From: Ophryocystis elektroscirrha
Lineage: Eukaryota > Apicomplexa > Conoidasida > Neogregarinorida > Ophryocystidae
Assembly (NCBI GenBank): GCA_030141585.1
Contig: JAQIFP010000071.1
Location: 47,140 to 63,575 of the forward strand
DNA length: 16,436 nucleotides
Direction: 5' to 3'
This document shows positions 1 to 13,385 of this stretch, one piece after another. The translations under genes and the position numbers were made by a program. Below the pieces are notes generated by a model. That model saw only the letters and a program-made list of their open reading frames with translations, was not told where the DNA came from and did not search any database. Position 1 is the first letter of the stretch, and each line of letters opens with the position of its first letter.

Positions 1-45
<45 letters not shown>

Positions 46-291
46 TTAAATGTATATATTTTTATGAATTTATGCAAATAAGCTGCACATATATTTAATA
101 CTTGATTGGTTATATAGTAACATTTTTTATACATTTTAAATTTGTGTTTCAAATAAATCAAACATATAGGTATTATATTGAGGTATCATAAATTTTATTG
201 TTTATAACAAAAGTTTACGTTTTCTCATAAAAGTATAAATAATCTATTAACTGATCCATCTATTATTTTTTTATTTATAAAATAATATTAC
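1..291 (-). other. Probable intron (5' part) or 3' flank; no coding content
   Basis: Read on the minus strand this begins GTAATA after AAG and stays AT-rich with stops in all frames; nothing resembles a MIDAS domain. It ends in a run of alternating TA at about 4-42. I take it as the start of an intron whose acceptor lies off the left edge. The alternative is a 3' untranslated flank: an AATAAA string occurs on the minus strand about 15 bases past the TAA at 288, though such strings are expected by chance in sequence this AT-rich. Confidence 0.7.
4..42. repeat. (TA)n dinucleotide run at left edge
   Basis: About 39 bases of uninterrupted alternating A and T in the probable intron downstream of exon I. 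Confidence 0.95.
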
Positions 292-2702
292 CTTTCTTGC
301 TTTCTATTTTCGTCATTATTATTTGAAGTAGATACATTATTGTCTTCACCTTTAGAATCATATGTCTGATTTTCAGTATTATTAGAATAAATTTTTTTAT
401 TTGGTATTGATTTATTGACACTAGGTTCTTCTTCTAATTTCTTATCTAGATCTATAGTTGAGTCCGGTATCTTATTATTTTCATATTCGTTATCCTGTTT
501 GTCTTCAAAATCGTTAGATTTTGGCTCAATAACTTCTTCTTGTTCTTCCATATGTTCATCCTGTTGACCAATAGAGTCATTCTCCTCATTCGCTGGAGGT
601 TTTTCTGGCTCCTGTTTATCCTCTTTTTCCTCTTGTTGATTAAATTCTAAATTATTATTTGAATTTTCTTCTTCATTTTCTGTTTCAGAACTGTCTCCTG
701 ACTTTGTATAGTTGTCTTCCTCCGCTTCAAAAAAATTGTCATCTTTTTGATAATCACTGGCTATAGACAACGAATCGTTGTTGCTATCTATAGTTAATAG
801 ATCATCAGATAAATTATTTTCATAGTTTATTTTCAAAGGGTCGTATTGAATATTTTCATCTATTTCGCTGCAAGAAGAATTTCCCTCTAAATCTGAGTAT
901 TGATCTGTATTATTTTTGGTATTAATGTCTGTGTTTCCTTTTTCATTTTTATTAGATTTCATTTGTTTTTCAACATTATATTCTCCATCTAAAGTGTCCA
1001 TTTTAGTGTCTTCTTGTTCTTCTTCTTCTTCTTCTTCTTCAATTTTTTCCTTTTCTTTATCTTTTTGAACCGTTTCCTCTTTGCCATCAAAATCGAATGA
1101 TGGCTTCATGTGATTATTATCAGATGGTGATTCTGAGGTTGTATTGTCTTCCTTCTCTTCATTATAATTGCAATTATCTAATAGGTTCTCATCTTGTATT
1201 TCTTCTGTTATATTATTTGCACCTATACCTTCACCTAATCCCGTTCCGCTGCTTTGCTGAATTTGACTATTTTCGGGACCTTTTTCTTCCTTTTCTGAGC
1301 AGTATCCGTATTTAAAGATTGCTCGACACATTTTAGTAAGCATATATGATAAACTGGAGTATTTCTCATTATTGTATAATAATAATAAGAAAAGTTTATT
1401 TATAAGTTTTGAGGACGTGCTTATTTCTTGCAAAATTACAATTGGAATTTTACTATACTCATAATTTAATATACATTGTACAATATGGCTTATTATATTT
1501 TGAGCAATTTTTATTATTAGATTTGTTTGATCTAGAATATTTTGAGAATTTATGTGATATTCTAATTGTAAGTTTAACTGTTTGAGCTCACTTATACCAT
1601 CAAATATACAAGATATGTTTTTTGAAACAGGCTTTATAATTTCCAGTTTACTTTGCAGATATTTTTCAATAATGGGTAATTTATCGGTGTCTTTCAGTAT
1701 ATCAGCTATATAGGAATTTATTTTTTCCAAAACGGATTTTTCTATAATTTTATACTCAGCATTTATTTCCAGTGTAAATTGATGGTATGTGCTATTATAT
1801 AGCTGAATTTTGTTTGAGATATCTTCATTTATGGTAGATATATATATTAAATGTTCTGAAGATATATAAGGATTCTTGTTATTGATAATAACATAATCAT
1901 TATCACAAATAATATTAAACATTTTTGTTATATCCGAATATATTTTTTTTATAGTCCAAAAAGAAGACATATATTTGTGCGATATTTCCAATGCATTTTG
2001 AATATATTGGAACCATTGGGTATGAGAATTATCTGAGCAAATGTCAGTATGTATACTACCCGTAGAATTAAGGAGTTGTTTATATATCCTTATTGATGTA
2101 TAAAACATATTCGTAATATATACCCATAACTCATTATAACTATTATTAGCAAAATCATAGTCATATTTCAGAGGTATTATATTATACAGATCGTCGTATA
2201 TCTCGTTACTTCTTTCAATCTTCCAATCGTTCTTCAAAATACCAAATAATTTATGTATTTCACATTTTTTATAGAAAGAATTTTCTTTCTCATAAGTCTC
2301 TATATTATCCATTATATAATTATATAAAGTTTCCACGGGATATTCAGCTATGCCATATATGGACTTTCCAGAAAAATTATTTTTTAATATTAATCGGAAT
2401 ATTTCTTTAGTATTTTTGCTATCTGTAAGAGATTTTTCTAGTTGTAATTTCCAGCTATCTTGTATACTCATGTCTAGAATTTTTATTGATTTTAATAGTT
2501 GTCTATGAGCTTTTAATATAGAGTTTTTGAGAATGCTATACTTGTCGAAATTCCAAGAAACTAATTTAATTATATCTTTAACTGCATTCTCAAATACTAA
2601 ACGCTTAGCTTCCATTATATCTTGAACTTTATCTTCATATGTATGGAATAAATTGATACACTGTATTATTAATTTGACTGTCAAATCACCAAAATATTCC
2701 TC
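292..2702 (-). CDS. MDN1: Midasin exon I: linker end and D/E-rich region
   Basis: Residues 3723-4525 plus two bases. Starts EEYFGDLTVKL directly after acceptor TTTATTCAG (2703); the apparent ATG at 2732 lies in the intron. About 470 residues of linker end in MLTKMCRAIFKYGYC. GTGLGEG (1227-1247) then opens the acidic region, followed by ANNITEEIQDENLL, equivalent to the family's GTGLGEGEG..D(V/I)..QIEDE block. About 310 residues of mostly Asp, Glu, Asn, Ser and Lys follow, including a run of eight Glu from (TTC)8 on the plus strand at 1017-1040. In midasin this flexible acidic arm tethers the MIDAS domain to the motor. The donor AAG|GTAATA (291) is phase 2. Reading through it gives TAA at 288-290, so an unspliced transcript would end here without MIDAS. 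Confidence 0.92.
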
Positions 2703-5700
2703 CTGAATAAATAAACAAAATATTTGATTCAATTTTCATATATACTAAATAGAATATTTCTGGTTTTGGTACTATGCGCACATATATAAATTAATATATT
2801 TATACTTATTATACTATATATGTTTGTCTATGTTATGTTATTAATAAATGACTCAACTGTATACTTTTAATTAGATTATATAATTGCACATATATATAGA
2901 TATATATATATATCTTCATATATATATATGTAGATAGGTATATATGTATATAGGTATATATCTATATAAATATGTATATATATATGTATATATATATGTA
3001 TATATATACATACATTATATATATATTTATATAATATTTCAATAGGTATATATATGTTTATATTGATATATATAATTACATATAATAGTAATAAATATTA
3101 ATTTTTTTTGAATAAGAATAAAGCAATCATTGGTCTTAATATATTATAGCTATATACACTAAGCCGTAATTATTATAATATCTGAAATACCTTTTCTTCA
3201 TTTGCTACCATAGATTGTAACCATTTGATTCTAAAATCAAATTGTCCGAGTGAAGAAGACTCCATAAAATATAATAGTTCAGACCAAATCATATTAACTT
3301 CGTTTGCGGATTGAGAACTCATGTCAAACAAGCGCAAACAATCAAATATTTTAGTTAAATGTATTAAAGACTGTTTTTTTTCTTCTTTAACTCGACAACT
3401 ATATAATGTCTCCCAATCAGATAGCTGCAATTTGCGCACAGATAAGCAAAATTGACAAAGACTTTTGGTATGCATTAATTGATAAATTTTTGGTACCGTT
3501 AAATCCCACTTATTACAAAGAGATAATAAATATTCAGCCTTTTGAAGGAACTGCATAATAGATGTCATATGTAGATTTATTTCTAAGCATTTTTTTGCAC
3601 TATTGAATATATCCCTTAATAGCGTATTATCATCAAAAAGATTATTTTTCCTTAACTCTTTTATCCTATCATTTATATTGTTAATTATAGGCAGTATTTT
3701 TAAGTATAGTTTGGGATTAGACGTACTATAAAATGAAGAGACTCCTTGGTTTAATGTCGGTGTATAAAATTCTATATTGCACTGATTTATATCTACAATA
3801 TTTTTGTATATATCATATATATACAAGAAATCATTTATATATATTTGACTTTTCTTCTTAACATTATTGGCTATAATAGAAGCCAATAAACACTGTACAT
3901 TTTTTGGCTTCAATTTATATACATAAGTGTTGATTATATTATATACATGTTCCATATTTGATTCCACATCACTCTTATTGTTCGACTCAGTTGGTATTAC
4001 TTGATCATTGTTTATAGATTTTTGAGGTTCTTCGTCATTTTCCTCATAATCGTCATTAGTGTCGTCTTCGTTATCCGAGGCGTAATTATCGTCGGGAAAT
4101 AGTTTACTCAACCAAAAAGTAATTTCTTCTTTATTCGAGTTTTCGTATTCATTCTCTTTTTGTATATAAGATTTAAAAGTTTCTTCTTGAGCATTTTTGG
4201 TTTCTTCATAATGTGTATTAAGATGTGTGGACAGCTCACCAAATGTTTCAAAGAAGAAAGGTTTTTTTGAATCTTTCGGCAAATCATAAAATATACTCAG
4301 TACTGCCCATTCTAAGTTTAGTAAAATATCGTTAAAATTATTTTCCTTTAACTTAAGATCTGGTATATACGAAAGTAGTATTGAATTATTTTCTACTTTA
4401 TCCTTATATATGTTACTAATTTGGGTTTTTTGCCTATTTATTATATTTTGTAATGTTTGTAAGAACCCGAATATCAATAATTTTGAAGACTGAATAATAT
4501 CTGGATACAATATCATAAGATCTTCCCAATATGTAAAGAAAGACACAAATGTGTCAGTTATAGATGCTAGAACTGTACTGTCGTTTGGACTGAATTTATT
4601 TGAATTATTTTTAAGACATTCTAGAGAAGTTTGAATGCCATTTGATAAACAAAAATTATCAGTAATCAAATCATTCAGGCTGGAGAGGAATTCTTCATGT
4701 ACGGGTTTTTGTAAATTATAAGACACGTTTTTAATAATTTCAGTATGTTCTTTATTTTCAATGGCAAATGGTGGTCTTAAAGGTAAAATAGACTTTATTT
4801 TATTTGCAGTATTATAAAGCATATTAGTGGATTCTATTTTTAACTTTTGGCTTTCGGAGAATGATTTAGTATAACCATACGCCAGCTCTATAATATAGGA
4901 TATATATTCATTTTCACATTGCAACTTGCTATAATTGTCTAAGAGCACTTTATATATTAAACTGAGTTCAAAATCTTTACGAGCATATATATTCACCTGA
5001 AGCAATGCTAGGTATATATATACTCTGAATTTCATAAGATCATTTCCAACGTAATACTGTAATTTATTGATTATATTTTCGTTCAATATTTGATTAGTAC
5101 TTTTTATGTATGATATATATTTAATTTGTATTTGATCAAGGCAGTCTCCCCTCTCTTTACAATAAGTAAACTCCTCTATTATAGAGTTGCAATTTGCTGT
5201 CAATGATATATGCAATAACATCAAGTTATATGTTTCTGTATATTCCTTATTATTTGACGTGGTAGAACATTTCAAAGAATTCAACTCTACGATTATTTGG
5301 CTGACTACGTCTAATTGTTTATTTGAACACTCAGTATCTTTTAACTTTTGGTTTGTAGCTACATAATTACAAATTCCCCATAGTATATGAACATAATAAT
5401 ATTCCGAATCAAGAGCTTCATAAATATTTCCATAATAATCTAAAATACTCTGATCTTGCATATCTGAGCCAAAGAATTTTTTCTTACTTATACGGTCTAC
5501 AAAGCTTAATGGAATTTTCCCACATTGTATATAATTATAATTGTACTGATAACTATTATAATCTCCTTCTTTAGGTATATTTCCCAAAATCATGTAATGA
5601 TAATTTGCTAAGCTTACTAATATATTACACTTCAAAGTATTTAAATGTTCTAACAAGTTAAATGGTTTTGTTATATACAGCTTATTTTGTCCTACCCATA

Positions 5701-8700
5701 TACCCAGTTTAAGTAGACCGCATAATTTCAAATATATTTCTTTTATATAATTACAGGGAATTATAGGTAACTTATTAACAAGAATTTTATACCATGGAGA
5801 TATTTCATGTATATTTATTTCATACGTATTTGTATTTTTTTGATAATTACCAATAATTGTATTTATAATGGTATATATATACTGTATTATAAAATAGTCC
5901 GAAAGTGACAAGTTTTTGAATTTTTTATCACATATTTGCTTAGTCAATGTTTCCCATAACATATCTTGTAATTGATATCTTTTCTGTTCATTGAGATATG
6001 GTAAAGACAATATGGTCGCTGTTATTTCAATTAAATTTATATCTGGTTCCATATATATAGAAATTTGACTGAGGATAAATTCTCGTATATTATTATATGG
6101 CAACTGTGAAATTATGTATTTACTTTCTACAGGATTTAATTTTGAGGGGTTTATTTGACTCATATTTTTTATTATTTTATTGCATGGAAGACTACTTATT
6201 GTATCCATTAAATAATACATGGACATTTTGTTATAATTCCATATTTTCTCTACGTCTTTTTTAGACAATTTGTTTACTTGGAAATCTTCTTCATGTGATG
6301 CCATATCTGTTTCACATATTAAACAGCTATTTTGCAGATTATGAACAAGCAATGTAACATTATTCAACATACTAAGAGATTCTTCCGTTATAATGTCTAA
6401 ATTTGCCACAATATTTTCTTGTATATTAGTAATATCCAATATATATCTTAATTTCTTTAACCTATGGAACTTCTCATCTGATGCTACATCCATATTTTCC
6501 AATAATAAGTCCCAATACGTATATGTATTATGTATATGGCCATTTGTATGATTATGATCAAAGTTCGATAATATACTTAGATATAAAAATACTATATGAT
6601 CACAAAATCTTGTTCTATTGAATATATTTATACTGTCTTTCAAAGCATACCCATACTTTATATAAGAATACTTAATATTTATATTGGGCATATGGCTCAA
6701 TATATCATTCTTCAACATTATAAAATGTGGCTTCAAAATATAATTATACTTGATAACGTCAGATATATATTTCTGTATTCTTGAATCCTTGCTTAAAATA
6801 ATATTATTTAAATTACTGAACAGAATATCCCAATTTTCTAATGTTATATCGCTTAGATAAACTTTAATAATATTCAATATATCTCTAGGTTGTAGTTGTT
6901 TTCCATTTTCTCTGTATACATTCAGCATATGAGAGAAAAAAGGAACGTATGTGTCCACTGATGTGATTTCGGATGTAGAATGCATATATATGTAAAAATT
7001 TTGAACGGCCTGATTTTCATTATATATATTTGTAGACATATTAAATAAACTTTCTATAAATGAACACAATATATCATTAGGTTCATTTATATATATAGAA
7101 TTTACAGATTGAACCAACTTTTTGAATATATATATCTCATCTGAAAAACTTGATAAATTTACAACATATGCGCAATCTATTGAATATAATAACTTTTGTA
7201 TATTTATAGGGTGATTTAAATCTTTAAATACGTTCAATTCTTCATATTTACTTTCACTAACATGTTTTATTTCTTCTAAAGTACAAGAACTGAATATATC
7301 CAATATAATCTGAAGTATCAAGTGAGTAAGAGTTATAATAGCTAATTGCTTTAAAGGTAAGTTATTCTTTCTATGTATTGATAATCTTACTAAATCCATC
7401 AAATATCTTAAAATAGTACCATTCTTTATAATTGAACTATAATGTATATATTTGGTTACAATCCCATGATATTTATTTATCAGTTGGAAGTTTTTTATGT
7501 TTTCTAGAAATGAACGTAGAAGGGTGTCAGACAAAAATCTATAATTTTTCTTGGTAACTGAAGTTGACTCTTCTTCAATATAACAGGGTACTTGATCGAA
7601 TAAACTAGAAATATTTATTTCAAAACAACGGTTTCTGAATGCTTGAGAAAGTTTTTCGACTTTATTTGTATGACAAGTGAAAAATAGACGGAAATTTGCG
7701 TGAGGGTAAACATTATAGGGGGCCCCAGACTCCGTTATTACTAAATAACCATTCCGTTCTAATAAGGAGTTTAACCTATCTATAAGAGCAGAAGGAGCAC
7801 GATATACATATTTAATCAAAACCCAATCTCCATTTCTCATAGCCGTTATAAATTCGCTTTCAACCCATTTAAAGAAATAGTTGTCACAATAAAGTTCACA
7901 CATTTTCTTTGCCGTCATATATATATTGAAAACATTGGGAGGGATACTGGATTCATTTTTTTGCAACCAATCAAGCAACTTTTTCATAGTTACGTTACTG
8001 ATGTCATCTTTTTTACTGGCACTGGCTAGCCAAGTTTCCAAAAAATTAATCATTTCATTAAACACAAGACATTCATTCCTGCATAATTCCAATTTTAAAT
8101 AAATGCACAATTTCTCTAGGTTTACTCTAATATCCTCTAAAACTTGATTCAAGTTGACTGGTTCAAACGTCCCCAAAATGTCGTTGGAATCTGTACTATC
8201 AACAAGCTCAAATTCATGCAATTTAACGTCATAGCGATCACCCAAATATTTTACGATATGAGATTTACCTATAAAAAAAAAAATAAAGTTTGTTATTCAA
8301 TTATTCAAATGCATATACTATAAAGTCAATTATAACGTAAGATACTCTGTACTGAATAGACCTTATCTTTAGAATATATACTTCATATATGTTTTATGGA
8401 TATGCACAATATTATTTATATACAGGAAATATAAATCAATATTTACAATTTATTAACAGTTATGCACACTTATAACAAGTTACTATAAAGTTGTGCATAC
8501 AAATATTAATCAGAAAGTTAATTGAAATCATACCTGAAGTCCGCTCTCCAACTAGCAAAATCGGCCAGTTACACTTTACTCCTGTTTGTACTTGATGTAT
8601 AGATTCTTCATGACAATTTAGCCGTACAGCAGATTTGGTATAAAAGGGCAAATCATGATTATATAGATTAGCATTATTATATTCTAGTGTTTCCAATAAA

Positions 8701-11700
8701 GGTTCTTCATTCGAAATTAGATCTTTTTCAGAATCAACATATTCTTCTAGTAGTTTAGTTGAACTACTCTTCAGATCAATAAATTGCCTTACTCTTGTTT
8801 CACCAAAATATTTGCGAATGCAGTTTAAAATTACATTACGGTCAGAACTAAAACAGAATAATAATTTATTGACATGCAAATATAACTTCACAGTTGTAAT
8901 TTCAAATAATATTACTTATGGTTATACAGTAGCAAGAAATTAATAGTAAACTTATTCAATTAATGTCAAATATTTTTACTTTTTTTACGGAATTATTACC
9001 TATAAACAGTAAACTTTGAGTTTAAATAGACATTTAACGAGGATATTATATAAGGAGTAGGCAAATTCAATTGAACTAATTCACCAACTTTTATCAAATC
9101 TCGAATATTCCAGTTGCATTTCAATTCCAAATCAGATCTCTAATAGTAACAGGTATTATATAATATATATATATATATATATATAATTTTTATTTAAATA
9201 CGGAAACTTTATAAGGTTGAAAAAGTACATTACATGTTTTTCAGTTAATATATATAAATCATTATTATTAATCATTATTATTAATCATTATTATGAATAT
9301 AATTAGTTTATATTTACAACAACTACAAATAAATAAAAACCTAATGAACTGCAATATAAATTAAATTATTGCATATATATTTTATACAGGTTCAACGTTT
9401 ATGAAATAATGCATCATTAACTTATCTAACATCTATCTCAAAACATACCAAAAGTTCATTAAAAAGATTTATAAGTTTTTCGAACACGTTTGGCTTTAGT
9501 GTTATATTGGACAACTGCTTTGATATTGCTAATTTAAAATCTACTGAAGATAAAGGAGCTACAGTTATTCGAGTAAATCGATTAAGAAGAGACTGGGGTA
9601 ATCCTTTGCGACCTCCTCCTTGGACTGCAGGGTTTTGCGTTGCAAATATTCGAAAATTATCATGACATTTTATGACTTGATTTATATCAGGTATAAAACA
9701 TTCTCTACGATGGTCAAACAATGAATTTAATCCTTCCAAAACTTGCTGAGTAGCTAAATTTAATTCGTCCAGTAAAACCCAGGAACCATCTTTTATTGCT
9801 TGAACTAAAGCACCATCGTGCCATTTAAACATTTCTCTGGAAGCTCCTGAAACCGGCAAATTGGCTCCCAGTAAATCTTGCATATCTGTGTGCTCTGAAA
9901 AATTGATACGTCTTAAACTGAAACCACACTGTTTGGCTATAGCTTCCACTATTGCAGTTTTGCCTGTTCCAGGAAGACCTTCCAATAATATAGGTTTTTT
10001 GAGTTGCATTCCACGGATAATTCTAGCCAAATTTTTAGTAGTACTAGGAGCATCAAAAGCAAAACTTGTATCTAGTTTACATCTTCTAATAAAATCAGAT
10101 ATTCTGTTTGATGAATTAGAATCATTTTGATTCAATGGAATAAAGAAGTTAGTGAAATATTTGACTTCACCTTTCTGGTTGTTATCCATTAAATGGAAAA
10201 TCCAGCTGCAACCGTTATCACTGAATTCATATTCTAATAATTCTTGGAACTGGTTTTCAGTTATATTATTGGTTAAAGAAGGAAAACATAATTGAGCAAG
10301 TTGGTCTAGCATTAATTTTTGAAACGTTATTGAATCAATATCTTCAATCAATTTATTTCCAAGATCCACAGTGTCAATAAATACCATAAATATGCCTATC
10401 ACATATAAAGGTATGCATTAATTTTAATAAAATATATATACACATAGACACACAATATATATAAACTGTATTATATTTACTTATAAGTAATACATGGTAA
10501 AAAAAAAAAAAATTATATTACAAAGGCTGATATAAATCAATTTACTGTTACATATTTAAATGTACATGAACTCTTATGTTTCTTATAACTCTAATGTTTT
10601 CTAAATTTCTATAATTAAACTCAAAAAACTTAAACTAATCATTACCGTGAATCAAAGGACTATATAAATTATTTGAAAACTTATATACTTGAGATACAAA
10701 CAAAATTAAAGTTTTAACATCTCTGATAGATGCTGGAAATAACACTTTAGAATTAAACCAACAAACTAATGCTTGTATTATAGATGCCATTGCTTTTATT
10801 GTAGAAAGAGGTATTTGAAGACATTTTTGGAACTGCTCTACAATTAAATAATTAATATCCTCAGAATCAAACTGTATCGAAGGAACATATATTTCAGTGA
10901 ACCGGTTCCTAAGTGCGGGAGATAATTCTTTTTTTCCAAAATCATTTCCAGGGTTCATAGTGGCAAATATTTGAAAATTCTGATTAGCCACAACACTTTC
11001 CAACGTTTTGCCCCCTTTTTCAGTCAAATTGAGCTGTCTTTCTATCTCTAAAACAGAATTTAATCTTTCCAAAACTGCATCTTGAGCTAAAGATATTTCA
11101 TCTATAAGAAGAAATTTTCCATGTACCATAGCATCAACTAAAACGCCGTTATACCACTCAAATAAACTGTTTCGATTTTCATTGGATACCAAAGACTGGT
11201 ATATATGGGATACAAATCTTTTGTATTTTGAAATAAATTCTAATAATTCTTCCGACATATTTTCATGCAAGTGTTTAAACCTTTTGTTCTCCATATTTTC
11301 TTTATTATAAATAACTTCTTCAATAGCAATGTCCAAACAGACTTCCAGTGAATTAATAAGTAAAAGTAATTCTTTATTTGATAATTTTCGTGTATCTTTA
11401 GTAGAAATTATTTTATTTAATATTTCTAAACATGCTTTCATTTGTACTGTATCAAATAAATGTTTATAGAACAAAACTGCGATGTTATTTTTAGTATCAT
11501 TTTTCTTTTCTTTGAATTCATTTACTAATTCCATAAAACTTCCTATGGCTGTGCACAGTTTTGTGAATGCACTACTTTTTATTGGACTTATGGAACCTAT
11601 TATATCTGACATTTCTGTATTCTCATGACAGTTTAATATATGTAACTGCTGATTTTGAAGTTTAGCTAACATTTGGCATATAGACGTTTTACCACAACCT

Positions 11701-12492
11701 GTACTTCCTACTAAAAGAACCGGTTCTTTATGTTTAATGCATCTCCCTATAAGAGCGACCAAACGCTTTATTTGATAAGTAAGTGTTAAATCATTAGTTC
11801 CAAGAGACTCAATTACTTTTTCAATTTTAACAACATATGGGTCATTTTTATAATCCTCTATATTGACTATAAAATTATTTACTGTAGCTTCATTTTTGGA
11901 CAGACTTCCAACTAATAAATTTTTAATATACTCCTTTTCTTCGTAAATACGTAAGCGTTCAGCTAATAAATAGTATCCTTCTTGAAGCAACTCTTCTTTA
12001 CTACCAGGACTTCTATTTCCCCATCTCAGTAAATCTCGTATAGTCATGAATGTAGATTCAAACATAGAGGATTTAGACCGTTTACTCTTCAATTCTCTAT
12101 ATACGTATAACATTATTTTAATGAATGATTTCGGTAAAAGACATTTTTTTTCCAAAATAGTCTCTATTTCTTTATTCGGAAGTTCATTCACCGTTATTTC
12201 AATGAACCTATTTCTAAATGCGCTGGACAGCAATTTGCGGCCTCCATAAGCACCACTAGCTGGGTTTTGAGTAGCAAATATCATAAAATCGGGGTGTGCT
12301 TTAATTACTTCTCCCGTTTCTGGTATTAGTATTTCACGATTATCATCAAGCAAACGGTTCAAAGCTAAAAAACCAACATATATATAATTATAATATTTTA
12401 CATAATTTTATAACTCAAATAATTATATAGTCGCATATTTAATATAATATAAATGTTATCTTTAAAATTTATATACATATTATAATAATAAT

Positions 12493-12555
<63 letters not shown>

Positions 12556-13354
12556 TTAATTAGAAAATTACCTTCTAATATTTCTGTAGGAGCAAGATTA
12601 AGTTCATCAAGTACTACCCAGTATCCATTACGAGCTGCTTGAACTATAATACCGTCTGAAAAAACAAGACGCCCATTTAAAGTAGGATCTGCAATATACT
12701 GTCCAAAATATTCCTGTAAGTCTGTGTGTTCATGATTATTTATTCTCAAGAATTTGTGGCCGGTAATGTCACATAGATAGCGTACCATACTAGATTTTCC
12801 AACACTAGTAGCACCTTCTAGTAATATCGGGGTTCGGCTACCGCTCAGTATTCTCACTAAATGTTTCAAATAAAGAGATACTGACGGAGTTACAATAAAA
12901 TTATTATATTCTTCATAATTATGAATTATTTCAGTACCACAGGATATATAGTGCCCATGTATACATGCATATAAGTTATCATATTTGATGAGTCCATTTG
13001 GTGAAACTCGCTGTCGTTTAATGCTTTTATTATTTTGAGCTCCTTCATTTATAACCTGTATATACTCTAGAAAAGAAGTCTCTTCTTTTCTATTGGGCAA
13101 TATATTGAAAGTTTTATAAACTGAAGGCATTATTATGTTCGCACTACTTTCCCCTAGACAAGCTACAAAGTTTGCTATAAATCCATTAAATAGAGCTTCC
13201 TAAAAAATAAATTATTATTATGATATATTTTATATACGTAATATACAATATATGATATATAATATATATATATATATTTATTATATAATTAAGTTAATAC
13301 TAACATATTATTTATTTACATTTAATATATGTAATATAAAATATATTGTATACA

Positions 13355-13385
<31 letters not shown>

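Noticed and set aside
1097..1315. Plus-strand open frame of 72 codons
   Set aside because: Antisense to the acidic exon; Leu/Tyr/Phe-rich composition is what D/E/N-rich coding sequence gives in reverse. No independent support.
6596..6784. Plus-strand open frame of 62 codons
   Set aside because: Antisense shadow in the linker exon; no motif and no gene signals.
3191..8268. Membrane protein or separate hypothetical gene in the long Ile/Asn/Tyr-rich frame
   Set aside because: Its first 200 residues complete the AAA6 module and the rest fits the long midasin linker; hydrophobic stretches are amphipathic-helix-like, not membrane spans.
8460..8533. Coding continuation of exon G into MISINFLIN...
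   Set aside because: It would break the P-loop after GERTSG; splicing at 8533 restores GKS from the next exon.
9861..10130. Plus-strand open frame of 89 codons
   Set aside because: Lies opposite the highly conserved AAA5 P-loop region; the conserved frame is the minus strand.
12046..12249. Plus-strand open frame of 67 codons
   Set aside because: Opposite the conserved AAA3 finger region; shadow.
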